Source of the DNA: Akanthomyces muscarius
Lineage: Eukaryota > Ascomycota > Sordariomycetes > Hypocreales > Cordycipitaceae
Direction: 5' to 3'
DNA length: 64,000 nt
NCBI RefSeq assembly: GCF_028009165.1
Contig: NC_079242.1
Span: 2,418,001 to 2,482,000 of the forward strand
How positions within the stretch are numbered: the stretch's first letter is position 1; the number at the start of each line of letters is the position of its first letter. Below are positions 47,929 through 58,994 of this stretch, in pieces. The notes under the pieces are model-generated. The model had not been told where the DNA came from and searched no databases. It saw only the letters and a list, made by a program, of their open reading frames with translations. A program made the position numbers and the translations under genes.

Positions 47929-49936
47929 ATGTCTGAGCCCGATCAGTGCATCATATGCCTGGATCACCTACCCACGCCCGCTAGCATTAACGGCGCTTCC
48001 TCTGACGATTCCGTCACCGCTGCCTTCGAGCACGAAGCCGCCGAGCACGATGATAGCTATCTCAATATAGTCGCTGCCTTGGACGGATGCGAGCACATTA
48101 TTCACGATGCCTGCATCCGCTCCTGGGCCAAGAAGACCAACACCTGCCCTATATGCAGGACTCCGTTCCACTCTGTGCGAGTCTACAACGGCGTTGATGG
48201 TATGACAGACACTCCCACCCTCAACACCATGGTATTTAATACTTTGAAAATCTGAACATTTGCTAACCGCATTTTTAGGAACCGCCGTTTCGACATATAC
48301 AGTACAGGATAAGAAGCAGGTTGCCGAGTTCGACGTTCAGCAATGGCTTGGCGAGAACGCCGATGATGAGGAGGAGGAATCGAACCCCTGCCCTGTCTGC
48401 AATTCGGCCGAACGAGAAGATATCTTGCTGCTGTGCGATAGCTGCGATGCTGCCTATCATACCCACTGCATCGGACTAGATCACATTCCTGATGGCGACT
48501 GGTACTGCATGGAGTGCGCCCACCTATTTGAGCTCACGGAAGAGTCACAGAACGGCTCCCAGGCGATCAACTCCGAAGGCCCCCAACAACGCCCCAGGCT
48601 AGTTCGCAGACCAGTTCCTCGCCAGCACAGGGGCTTGCACGTTCGCACTCGTGCGCGCCTGCGCCATGCTCGCAGGCAGGCTCGCAATGCTGAGTGGCAA
48701 GGTCCGTGGGGCCAGTTCTCTGGTCGTTTCTACGAGATGAGCGACCTCGATCTCGACAACCACGACGACGAGGACGAGGATCTCGAAAACTTTCGCCGCT
48801 TCCAGCAGCTCGATCGCCATGAACTTCAACGCTGGGAGCAACGGATGCGCATCGCCAACCGCCTTGGCGCCCACGATGCCTTCGTCAGCACTATCCCTCC
48901 CCAAATTAGTGAGCGCTTGCAGCCCGTCGCGACGCCGCCACCGCCCCCGCCCGTCCAGGAGACCCGCGATGAACGAAGAGCCTGGGGTGCCCTTGAAATG
49001 GCCCGCGAAGCCGACGGCTCCCCTGCTTCTGCAAACACACGCAAGCGCAAGGCTCAATCTTCGACTGCATCCCCTGCAGAGCCCGTGCCCGAGCCCGAGA
49101 GGAAGCTGAAACGGCCACGAACCCGCCGTTTGCCCACGCAAGGCGAGGCCTCCGCATCTGCCTCGTCGCCAGCCGCGGCTGGCCCTTCCAACCAGCAACA
49201 AACCCAACCGACACGGCCAGCCATGTCTCCATCGCCTCTCAATGGTTCTTCGTTGCGACCGGGACAGCTCCCCCAAAACCCAAACGAGCCCGCCCTGGTT
49301 TCTGCTCTCCTCAAGGAACTGGAACCCAGTGCGCAGTCCGAAGACGAGAATGGCACAACTCTACCTACGAGACACATGCCCGATGCATCCTCACCCGCTA
49401 TATCACCATCACCTTCAAATCACAGTAGCCCAAGGGCCATGTCGCTTACCCCACCGCCGCTCCCACGACTCAACGGGCGCCCTACATCTCCCACGCTTTC
49501 TCTCAGTACACATATCGAGCCCGTTTATGCTCCCGCAAACTATTCGCCAAACCGGTACAGCAGCGACCACAGTGACTCCGAGGCGCGCTCTCCGCGAGCG
49601 AATCTGACCAGAACTGTGGAAATTCGCCAGCCGCGACCTCGCCGACCACAATCCACCACCATCGGGCGCGCGGCAGACAGCTCTCCAACCAGGCTCTCCA
49701 TGACTCAAGAAGACAAGAGGAGCATTAATGAGATTGTCAAGTCGGCTCTGCGACCACACTGGCGTGCGCAAAAGCTGACAACAGAGCAATACGCCACCAT
49801 CAACCGGGATATTTCTCGGCAGCTCTACGAAGAAGTCAACGGTGCCTCGGTGCTTGATGAAGGTACCCGACGCAGGTGGGAGAAAATAGCCGACCAAGCT
49901 GTCGCACAAGCCCTGTCTGATTTGACAGCCGCATGA
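47929..49936 (+). CDS. RING and PHD finger protein (PHRF1/Asr1-like)
   Basis: Encodes 642 residues from exons 47929-48199 and 48279-49936. The intron has donor GTATGA, branch GCTAAC and acceptor TTAG. A RING finger opens the protein (CIICLDHL at residue 7, a 40-residue acidic insert, then CEHIIHDACIRSWAKK and CPICRTPF). A PHD finger follows at about 128-171 with C4HC3 ligands (CPVCNSAEREDILLLCDSCD, then YHTHCIGLDHIPDGDWYCME). This RING+PHD pair is the layout of Asr1 in yeast and PHRF1 in animals, ubiquitin ligases linked to RNA polymerase II, so that is the inferred role. The rest is disordered, with Arg-rich, acidic and Ser/Pro-rich tracts, and ends in a conserved-looking helical module (EDKRSINEIVKSALRPHWRA) that could be a short KIX-like or SRI-like fold. 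Confidence 0.85.
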
Positions 49937-50966
49937 TAATGACCACGAGACGGAAACACAAGTCGAGAAGTTGTGGTACACACTTTTCGAGAATACTGTA
50001 TTGAACTGTATATCTGGCGTTGTGGATTTCATTTTGTGGATTTTTTTCGGCGATACATATCTTGATGGTTCGATATCCACGATACCACGGCGCACAAAAT
50101 GCAGCACCACATTCGAAGGAGCAGACACCATAGCATTGCAGGCAAAGGGCGTTATATTTGTTTTCAGCGAGGATCATGTCTGCAATATTTATTGGCTATA
50201 TGGACTGTACTTTTTCAACTTTGTCTGAATTTCCTCAGGCACAGGGGCGAATAAAGCAAGGCGTTTCAAGGACCGGCAGGCTGTTTGCAGCAGGGTCATT
50301 TTTGTTGTATAGCGATTTTTTTTCATAGCACATACCATGTCGCTCATTGTCAACTGGCGTACAAGGAGGATCAAGCATATGGTTACAATGTCTTTATACA
50401 TTCAAATATACACATGTCGCATGTCTTGTCTATGACAATGACGCACATGCAGACACACAAGAGTACCTATGGCTTCACAGTGGAAGGAGGAGTTTTACGT
50501 GACATGTCAGCAGTATCTATCTAACAGAACCCGGTGAGGATAAAATAAATTGCAGGTGCCGCTAGCGAAAAGACTGCGATGGAATTCTCTAGGCACGTGT
50601 TAAATGATCAGGACGTTTTGGAGGTATGAAAACAAGTCTTGACGATAAGGAAAACGCGCCGTGAAGAGAAGAGAAGAGGAACAAGTTTGACCGCCGGCGC
50701 GCAGTTGGGTTTTTACCTGGGTGGACACCTGCTGCTGGCCTGGGGCCTGATAATTCAGGTGGTCAGCCCGTGGACGGGACGCGGTAGGCCGGCCGCCGCC
50801 TGAGCAGTCCCTGGCACTGACTGACTGGCACCTTGGAAGCTCTGTCGCGTGCTAATTGGGGGGCCGACGAACAGTGGGTACAGCGTCGCCCAGCAAGACG
50901 TGCAACCACCAAAATCTTTCCACGTCTTGCAGTCGGAGAGAGGATATTCAATTCCAAACGGCAGCC
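49937..50966. other. Intergenic, no gene recognised
   Basis: About 1 kb between two plus-strand genes. The first 500 bases are AT-rich 3' UTR-like sequence. The part near 50750-50966 is the probable promoter and leader of mL46. Nothing else is recognised. Confidence 0.45.
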
Positions 50967-52385
50967 ATGTCTTCAACAAGCAGGGGAAGCCGGACATTAC
51001 GGTCCGTGCTATCTTGTAAGTTCTTTCTTAATTCTTCCTCTCGCTGTTTTACTTTGCCAATTGGCGTCTTGTGAAAAGCAGCAGGCGATGGACAAAAAAA
51101 AAAGTCCCTTTTGAGATGCCGTCCTAACCCCCAATGGCCAGCTTCATCATCAAGCATATGCTCCCGATGCGCTGCCACGACGAGAGCCGCCACCTCCTTG
51201 CGCTTCTATTCCGCCGCCGCCACAGTCACCGAAACCACAACGACGGCGACACCAGCCGCCTCCGTGGCCTCTTCCTCCTCACAACCACCCGCCGCCCCCT
51301 ACGACATCCGCTCCGGGCTGATCCTCACGCGGCCGCCGCTGCTGACGCGCGCGCTGCACCCCTTTGAGAGCGCCTTCTTCTTCTACCAGAAGCGGCTCGA
51401 GGAGCGCCTCAACACGAGCTTCATCCCCGCCATCTACTACAAGCCCGACACGCCGCGCCGCCTCGACTGGGACCTCAAGGTCAAGGAGCGCCAGGGCACC
51501 GTCGCCAAGGAGCTCGGCGACTACCACGGCAAGAGCGCGTCCGCCTGGGACGACGAGCTGCTCGTCGGCGACGGCCTGAGCGCGCCCGAGGCGACGGCCG
51601 ACCGGCTCCTGCGCGACGCCCAGGCCCGCATCAGCGACGATGCCGAGGTCATCGCCCCCGAGGACCTGGTCGAGGCCCCCGCGCCGCTGCCGCGCGAGAC
51701 CGAGGCCGATGCCAAGAACGACGTCAGGCGCCTCGACAGGAAGCTGGACCAGACGCTGTATCTCGTCGTCAAGGGCAAGGATGGCGCCTGGGGCTTCCCC
51801 GCCGATGTCCTCGCCGAGTCGGAGAACCTCCACGTTGTACGTTTATGACCCCTCCCTTGATCTGTAACAGAGACGAAGAAGTAGGAGACGAAACAAGAAG
51901 AAGAAGAAGAAGAAGAAGAAGAAGAAGAAGAAGAAGAAGAAGAAGAAGAAGAAGAAGAAGAAGAAGAAGAAGAAGAAGAAGAAGAAGAAGAAGAAGAAGA
52001 AGAAGAAGAAGAAGAAGAAGAAGAAGAAGAAGAAGAAGAAGAAGAAGAAGAAGAAGAAGAAGAAGAAGAAGCTAACGCGAGGAAATCACAGGCTGCCCAG
52101 CGAGTCCTCGAGCAGGCCGCCGGCGTCAACATGAACACCTGGATTGTCGGCCGCGTCCCCGTCGCCCACCTCGTCGACGAGCCCACCCGAGCCCAGGACG
52201 GCGCCGTCCAGCAAAAGGGCCGCAAGACCTTCTTCCTCCGCGGCCGCATCATGGCCGGCCAGGCCGACCTCAAGGGCAACCCCCTCGGCTACACCGACTT
52301 TCAGTGGCTGACGCGCGAGGAGCTCGAAAAGGAGCTGCCCGTGGCCTACTTTCGCGGCGTCCGCAACATGATGTCTGATCGGTAA
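50967..52385 (+). CDS. MRPL17: Mitochondrial large-subunit ribosomal protein mL46
   Basis: Encodes 345 residues from exons 50967-51015, 51142-51836 and 52092-52385. The N-terminus (MSSTSRGSRTLRSVLSSSSS, then Arg-rich and ending near RFYSAAA) is a mitochondrial presequence assembled across intron 1. Mature blocks match mL46: SGLILTRPPLLTRALHPFES, FFFYQKRLEERLNT, then LDQTLYLVVKGKDGAWGFPA and the C-terminal Nudix-like half (AAQRVLEQAAGVNMNTWIVG). mL46 is a non-catalytic Nudix-fold protein of the mitochondrial large subunit. The gene symbol follows the yeast name. Intron 2 (51837-52091) is mostly a 59-unit AAG repeat, yet donor (GTACGT), branch (GCTAAC) and acceptor (ACAG) are all intact. Confidence 0.92.
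51895..52071. repeat. Perfect (AAG)59 microsatellite in mL46 intron 2
   Basis: 177 bases of uninterrupted AAG units. They occupy about 70% of the intron and end directly at the branch sequence GCTAAC (52071-52076). The repeat is read as poly-Arg, poly-Lys or poly-Glu on one strand and poly-Ser, poly-Leu or poly-Phe on the other. Those frames are not genes. Confidence 0.98.
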
Positions 52386-53022
52386 GGAAGGATAGATGGA
52401 GCCTTGCAGGGTAGTTTTGAATACTGGAGAAGGAGAAAAGAAATGTGTATAAATAAAGCATTGGCGGGAGGAAGTCCCCCTTTTCGGAGGGGCAGGTTGG
52501 TGGATGACGATCTGGGTTATTTTGTAACCGGGTTGTTTGACATGTACAATTATACATCGCCTTGTGCGATGAATCTTGTTCTTTAATAGGCCTTTAAAAA
52601 AATGTATACCAAGTTACATAAAATTGACACGGCGCTTGAAAAACATGAGAAATTGCACGTGGCTTCTCTACAAGAGCATTTATTTGACTGAAAGCAAAAA
52701 TGCGCAACATAAAGAAGATAAAGAAAAAGACTGTGCCCTCAAACATGGTCCGTAGTATGGCGATATCATTATTGTCAACAATCGAGAAAATCTGGCAAAA
52801 AAGGTCCAAAACTCTGTCTATCCACAGGATATCCAGCCGAAGCCAACCTTTTACACAAGCAAGCAAGCCCATTTCCAACGCCCAGTACTCCAAGCAAAAC
52901 CGTTCGACACCAAGGTTCCTACCACACACACGCCTCCGTCTCCCAGAAGCCAGAAAAAAAGCACATGGATCGTTTGGATCGTTAATCCCCGCCACACCCC
53001 CTTCACTGCCTTCACTGCCGCT
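52386..53022. other. Convergent 3' region mL46/SMC3
   Basis: Holds the 3' UTRs of two converging genes. The central part (about 52580-52800) is AT-rich. No coding sequence is recognised. Confidence 0.5.
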
Positions 53023-56000
53023 CTACGCAGGCTTGGCCTGGCCCTCGACAAAGTTGAGGGCGTCCTCGCGGGGCACGCAGTTGACGCCGCTCGTCTTGTT
53101 GTGGAACGTGACGCCGTAACACTTGTCGGCCGTGTGCACAATCTCGGGACGGAACGTGGTGCAGATGAACTGCGTGCCAGCCTCGTTGGAGATGGACTCG
53201 AGCAGCGCCGCGACGGCGGTGCGGTACTGCGCGTCGAGGTTGGCGTCGACCTCGTCAAAGATGACCATGGGGCTGCTCTCCGTCTGCTGCAGAGCAAAAA
53301 TCAGGCACAGAGCGCAAAGACCTGAGGGATATTATTAGCATATTGATGAACGGCATGACACCGGGAGATACATACTCTTTTGACCACCGCTGAGCTGCTG
53401 AATACGCTGCTGCTCGTCCAGGTGCTTCGAGTTGAACGACACGCTGATTCCGACACCAATGTAGTTCTCGACGCTGCCTCTGGCTTCCTCGTCCGACTCG
53501 TCGATGTCCTGGCGGCGGTCGGTCCGGCGCTGGATGACAAGACGACCGTGGCCAGCAGGCACCAGCTTCTGGAAGATGGTGGCAAACTCCTTGGACACCT
53601 GCTTGAACGTGCGCTCAATGGCCTCGTCCTTGCGGCGATCCAAGTGCTCGACAAGCTCCTCAATGGATCCCTGCGAGGCGTCCAGTTCTTTGCGACGCTT
53701 CATCAGGTGGTCCTCCTGTTGTGTAAAGTTGCTGTACTGCTCAAAAGCCTTCTTGTTGACGTGCTTGTATTTCTTCAATGCTTCGTTGACCTTCTTGAGC
53801 TTGTTCGTGATGGCGTTCGCTTGCATGTTCTCGTACTTGTCAAAGGCCTCCTCGGGCAGTACACCCAGCTCGCGAATGTTCTTGGCGCATTCCGCGGCCT
53901 GCGTGGTGAGGAGAGCCTTGCGTTGCAGAGTCTTCTCCAGGCGCTTCTGTTGCTTCTCTATTCTTGTGGAGATTTCGTTTTGCGTTTGCTCGCGTTGGGC
54001 GCGCTCAGCGCTGATTTCTTCTGCGCGTTTCGTGAAGGCGTCCATCTGCTGCTCCGTTTCCTGCAGGCTAGCGGTGACCGACTTCAGGGTTGCCTGTGCC
54101 TTCTTCAGTTCCTTTTGCGCATCGCCCAGACCTCCAGACGTGCCTGTCGAGGAGGAGTTCTCAAAGGCTTGGCTGCTTAGTTGGTCAAGTTTCATTTGTA
54201 GGTTCTGGCGAAGGTCGACCTCCAAGAACTGTTTCCTGCGCTCCAGCTCTCGTCTGGTGTTACTGATTTCATTCCATTGTTGCTGCAGTTGCTGAGCTGT
54301 GAAGGTCAGACTCTCGAGCTCCTGCTCTTCGGCAGCAGTCAAGCTCTTCTTGAACTCGGTACCCATTTCAGCTTCGTGGGCTGCAACCTCTTCCATGAAA
54401 ACATTCATGTTCTTCTCCACAGCATCACGACGTTTCATGGCCGAATCAAGGTGAGATCTTTCACCCTCAATGTGTGCAGTCTTGTTTCGCAACTCGTGCT
54501 TCAAAGGCTCGAAACCATCCTCAGCTTGTCGAAGCTTTTGCTCTGCCTTCTGCACCTCTGACATGGCAGCTGTGATTTCCTGGTCCTTGCGCTCAATCTG
54601 GTCTCTTAAATCGCGAGACTGCGCCACCAAGTTGTCGAACTCGCTTCGCCACTTGTTTGCAGAATGAACAGCTTCGAGTCGTGACTTTCTAGGGTCAATG
54701 TAACCACCAGTCATGGCACCGCGCTTATTTGTCGTATCACCTTCCACAGTAATGCCATCAACACCATGGCTGCGTGCGTACTGAGCGGCCACTGCTAGGT
54801 TGGGACAAACGACAGTCTTGCCAAATACCTGCTGAAACGCCTTCTCATACATGGGATCAAAGCTGATTTTGCTCAGGAGTGGTACAGCGTCGCTCGACTT
54901 TGGCATGTTGATATGTCGCGGTCGGAGCTGTGCCAGCGGCATGAATGTGACTCGTCCACCGCGCTGCTTGAACAGGATGTCAGCCAAATAGGTAGCGGTG
55001 TCGGCATTGTCAACAACGTAGTGAAAGAGACTAGCGCCAGCAATCTGTTCGACAGGCAGCCGGTATGCCTCGCTGACTTCGAGCAAGTCAGCCAGGGTAC
55101 CGTAGGCACCGGGGAGGTCCTGGTCTTGCTTCAAACGCCTAATCGTCGCAAGGCCACGAGCAGTAGCTCCATCAACTGCGTGGGACATTTCTCTATCAGC
55201 CTGCTCCTTTTCTTGTCGTGCGTTGGAGATGACTGAGTTGAGCTTGTCATCTTCGCGGCGGAGCTGTTTGCGCTCGTCGTTGAGTTGATCCAGTTTGTGT
55301 CTAGCTTCGGCAGCCTCGTCGGCGTGGCCAGTTCTGCCGTCGCTCCAGTTGGCCAGGCGAGATCGCAACTCGGCAATTTCTTCCTCGCCATGTGCAATGA
55401 TCTGCTGAACGCGCTGCACTTCTTCATCAGCATCCAAGCGATTTGCCTTTTGTGTGCTAGTGGTAACGGTGAGTTCTTTGATTTCTTGCTTCAACCAGGC
55501 ATCACGCTCAGACTTGTTCTTGAATCTGGACCCGCGGCTCTGTTTGGCAAAGAGACGGCTGCGGGTACCTTCAGCAGCGTCAAGCTGCCTGCGCACTTCG
55601 TTTTCCTCCTGCTTCTTTTTGTTGTATTTGGGAAGCAGCTTGGAGAGCTCGTTTTCCTTTGTCGCAATATCACTCTGCACAGATTGAAGCTCCGAAGCAT
55701 GTTGAGTGCGTGCCTGTTCGTGAGCCGATTGACCTTCCTTGAGATTCTTGACCTTGAGCTCAATTTTTGCCAGAGCCTTTGCACCATCTCGTCGGTCCTC
55801 TTCGAGCTGGTTGCGATCAATCTGCAAAAGCTCAATCTGGCGTTGCAGTTTGTGGATTTCAGCATCAAGCTTGGCCAACTTCTTTTCGCCCTTGAGGAAT
55901 TCAGCCCGACGGGTATCGGTGGTATCGAGACCGTCTTGCCGCGCGTTATCGATATCCTCAAGCGCAGATTGAACAGTGACCTGTTCGTTGTGATGATAGG

Positions 56001-56735
56001 CGTACTCGAGACAGCGCCTTTCACGATCTTTGTCCTGGAAACCACGCAGCTCTTCCTTTTCTTCTTGAAGCTCGGCTAGTCGCTCTTTGATGTATTCGAG
56101 GAGCTCGTCGATCTTTTCGCGCTTGTTGTTTGTTTCGTTCATAATTTTGAGAGATTCGGCACGGCGCGCTTCGTAGACCTGTGTACCTGCTACTTCCTTG
56201 AGCAGGTTCAGGCGGTCTGATTCTTTCATGTTTGTCAAGGCCGTGACGCGACCCTGCGGGACGATATAGTAAGGGTTGGAGCGAGAGAAGCCGGCAGCCT
56301 CCAAGAGATTTGTGACGTCGGTCTTGGTGACTACTTTGCGATCGACAGAGTACTCGTCCTTTTTCAAGCCAATCGTGCGTCGCAAGACAACTTCCTTGTT
56401 GCCTGTAGGGAAGCGATCGTCGCTGTTGTCGAAAATAATCTCGACGTAAGCGGACATGACGGCAGAGCCGGAGCCCTCGTGCAGAAGGCCCTGGCGCTCC
56501 TCACGGCTCATCTGGGTGTAGGCATCGCTCAGGACGAAGCGAATTGCCGCAAAGAAATTACTCTTGCCGGAGCCATTGCGACCGACAATGACATTAGTCT
56601 TGGGCGAGAAAGGCTCAATGACGGTTTGGTCCTTGTAGCTGAATGGCAGGTTAGAGGGGGAGGTGTTGGAGGGTGTGGGCGGTTGGGCGGGACAAACCTC
56701 TTGAAGCCCTGGATGATGATCTGTTTAATATACAT
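53023..56735 (-). CDS. SMC3: Cohesin subunit SMC3
   Basis: Encodes 1199 residues from exons 56735-56698, 56638-53376 and 53321-53023. Intron 1 splits the IIIQGFKSYKDQT block and intron 2 splits LSGGQKS. The Walker A is GRNGSGKS at residues 32-39, the ABC signature LSGGQKS at about 1095-1101 and the Walker B VIFDEVD at about 1120-1126. The Lys pair acetylated by Eco1 to lock cohesion is present (K105, K106 in TIGLKKDEYSVD). Two long coiled coils flank a hinge at about 500-680 (LEVSEAYRLPVEQIAGASLF, then NKRGAMTGGYIDPRKSRLEA). With SMC1 and Scc1, SMC3 forms the ring that holds sister chromatids. Length is normal and all catalytic motifs are intact. The 38-nt first exon is easy to miss. Confidence 0.97.
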
Positions 56736-57932
56736 GATGAATTGCGCTGGCTCTGAGGCGCAATTTGGGGGGCTGCAGTGAATCCGCCTCGACTTGGCTT
56801 ATTGGCGGCGACAAAAAGTCGTGATGAAGCGATGCGCTGCGACGCGTCTGAGCATGACCCGCGATAATTGCTACTGGTAAGTGGTGGAGGGTCGCGCGTT
56901 TGAGCGACGCACCTGAACTGACCAATGCATCAGAAATCCGCTATTCAGCCGGCGCAGCTGTGGGGCGCCCTGTTTGCTGCCTTGCTCGTCTTCTTCTGCT
57001 GAGAGCTGCCTCATGCAATTAGCGGGACTATTGCCTAGATATATGCATAACTCGGATGTCGAGCATCAGCGTCACCTAGCAGGTTCTGAATGCGCCGAAT
57101 CTGGTGCAACAAGGCTTATAAAGTGAAACGACTCTCACAAGTGTCAACCTGTACTTTGTGCCTCACTGTCAACAGTCAAGGTGAGTTCGAGGAAACCATC
57201 GGACACGAGTCTCAATAGCGGGCGGCCCCATTCAGGCCTGTATCGTTGACCTTGCCCGCTTCACCAACATAAAAGCGGCGGCTCCCCTTTTAGAACTTGT
57301 TTCCATCGTTCTCGAGCCGTTGCTTCTCTAAGCTCTACACGGCGCCTGTTTGATCGTTTGTTAGATAATTAATCCGATTGTATTCGCACGGCGTTCATCG
57401 CAGTAGTGTTGGTGCAGTCGACTGCACAAAAGATGACAACGTATCCAGCCCAACTCGAATGGTTCTAGAGCCAAGCATTCTGGATTAAGACCCGTAGCTG
57501 GATCAATACATTCACTGGAATAATTCATGCCTCCGGCCCATCTTCGAGGCGCGGCCAGCAGCCTCGCTAGGTACCGGCTCCCTGGTACAGCTATGCTGCG
57601 GGCCATGCTGCAGGCTCCACATCCGCCAGGCTTGCCGAGGCAAACGTCGGAACGCCGTGCAGTAATACGTCGAGCTGTCAAACACCTCCGTCCCGAAACA
57701 CGACAAATCAACTCCGGGGGTACCGAGCGGAATCATTCACCGTTACAAAAAGTCCGGGGTAATTGAAATATAGTCTGTACCGCCCATCAATCCCAGCCCC
57801 GCGTCTTCATCACTTTTGCGCTCATCTTCACAAGCACAAGCCACACCATCAACCCCACCGGCTTCATCTGACATCGAAGCTATCTCGCCCTTTTTCCTTC
57901 ACTCATCACAGTACACACACACAGCCATCAAC
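56736..57932. promoter_or_regulatory. Divergent region SMC3 / peroxisomal reductase
   Basis: 1.2 kb between divergent starts. The stretch 57770-57932, just before the reductase, is C/A-rich and CT-rich, as in a leader. A 116-codon minus frame at 57361-57711 has no recognisable features and is not called. Confidence 0.45.
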
Positions 57933-58994
57933 ATGTCATATCCCGAGTCACACTACCTGAGCCCCGTTTGGAGGGATGGCCTTTTCAGTGAGTAAAGCGA
58001 CAACGAACGTGCACGTCGCGGCGCGCTAATCATGAGCTACCGCCAGACGGCAAGGTCGCCTTCATCACTGGAGGCAATGGTACTATCTGTAGCATGCAGG
58101 CTAGAGCGCTCGTCCGCCTAGGCGCCAATGCCTGCATCATCGGTCGCAACGTGGAAAAGACCGACAAGGCCGCCAAGGATATTGCCGCGGTGCGTCCTGG
58201 TGCCAAGGTGATTGGCATCGGCGCCTGCGATGTTCGCAATGTAAGGACATTTTGCATCCGAGGGTGCAAGCTTCAGCAATACTAATACTAGGAATAATAG
58301 GCTGAGCATCTGAAGAATGCCGCTGATCGCTGTGCCAAGGAGTTGGGAGGCATCGACTACGTTATGTGAGTTGACTATCCTATCGTGACAGCCTCGTTGA
58401 TATCGCTGACCGTTCGTCAGTGCCGGTGCTGCCGGAAACTTCATCGCACCCATGGAGGGACTGAGCACCAACGCGTTCAAGTCCGTCATGGATATTGACG
58501 TGCTGGGCACCTTCAACACCATCAAGGCGACGCTGCCGCACATCCTCAAGAGCTCGACGCCGCGCATCATCTACGTGTCGGCCACATTCCACTACACCGG
58601 CCTGGTGATGCAGTCGCACGTTTCGGCGGCCAAGGCGTCTGTAGACTCGCTGATGGCCTCGGTGGCGCTCGAGTACGGCCCGCGCGGCGTCAACAGCAAC
58701 GTGATTGCACCGGGCGCGATCGAAGGCACGGAGGGCATGGACCGGCTGGGCGGCGAGGCGGCCAAGCAGCCGAACAACTCGCTCGTCAGGGAGATTCCGT
58801 CGGGCAGGATGGGCACGGTGCGCGACATTGCGGATGCGACTGTGTATCTGTTCAGCGAGACGGGCAACTACGTCAACGGCCATGCGCTGGTCGTGGACGG
58901 TGGTGGCTGGCGTCGGCAGCCGGCTTTTACTCTGGGTAATGCTGGGTACAAGTACCCCGACGTTTTCCTGGACGATGACAAGGCCAAGCTGTGA
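57933..58994 (+). CDS. Peroxisomal 2,4-dienoyl-CoA reductase (SDR family)
   Basis: Encodes 295 residues from exons 57933-57987, 58047-58240, 58301-58365 and 58421-58994. It belongs to the short-chain dehydrogenase/reductase fold: cofactor loop TGGNGTI in KVAFITGGNGTICSMQARAL, then GRNVEKTDKAA and CDVRN. The NAG-type motif appears as IAGAAGNFIAP. As in 2,4-dienoyl-CoA reductases, the classical SDR YxxxK is replaced (here YVSATFHYTGLVMQSHVSAAK, with Ser and Lys kept). The protein ends in AKL, a consensus-like PTS1, so peroxisomal import is expected. The enzyme (yeast Sps19) reduces 2,4-dienoyl-CoA with NADPH so that unsaturated fatty acids with even-numbered double bonds can enter beta-oxidation. 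Confidence 0.92.

Noticed and set aside
47134..47967. 277-codon minus frame upstream of and overlapping the RING-PHD start
   Set aside because: Low-complexity product created by the pyrimidine-rich leader and short repeats of the plus-strand gene. It overlaps the start of a well-supported coding exon.
51845..52279. Long frames reading poly-Arg (plus) and poly-Ser (minus) over the AAG tract
   Set aside because: They exist only because the repeat contains no stops. The segment lies inside an intron defined by intact donor, branch and acceptor and by the mL46 frame on both sides.
53380..54295. Two long plus-strand frames (263-266 codons) antisense to SMC3
   Set aside because: Leu/Ser-rich mirror frames of the coiled-coil coding strand. 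SMC3 motifs establish the minus strand as coding.
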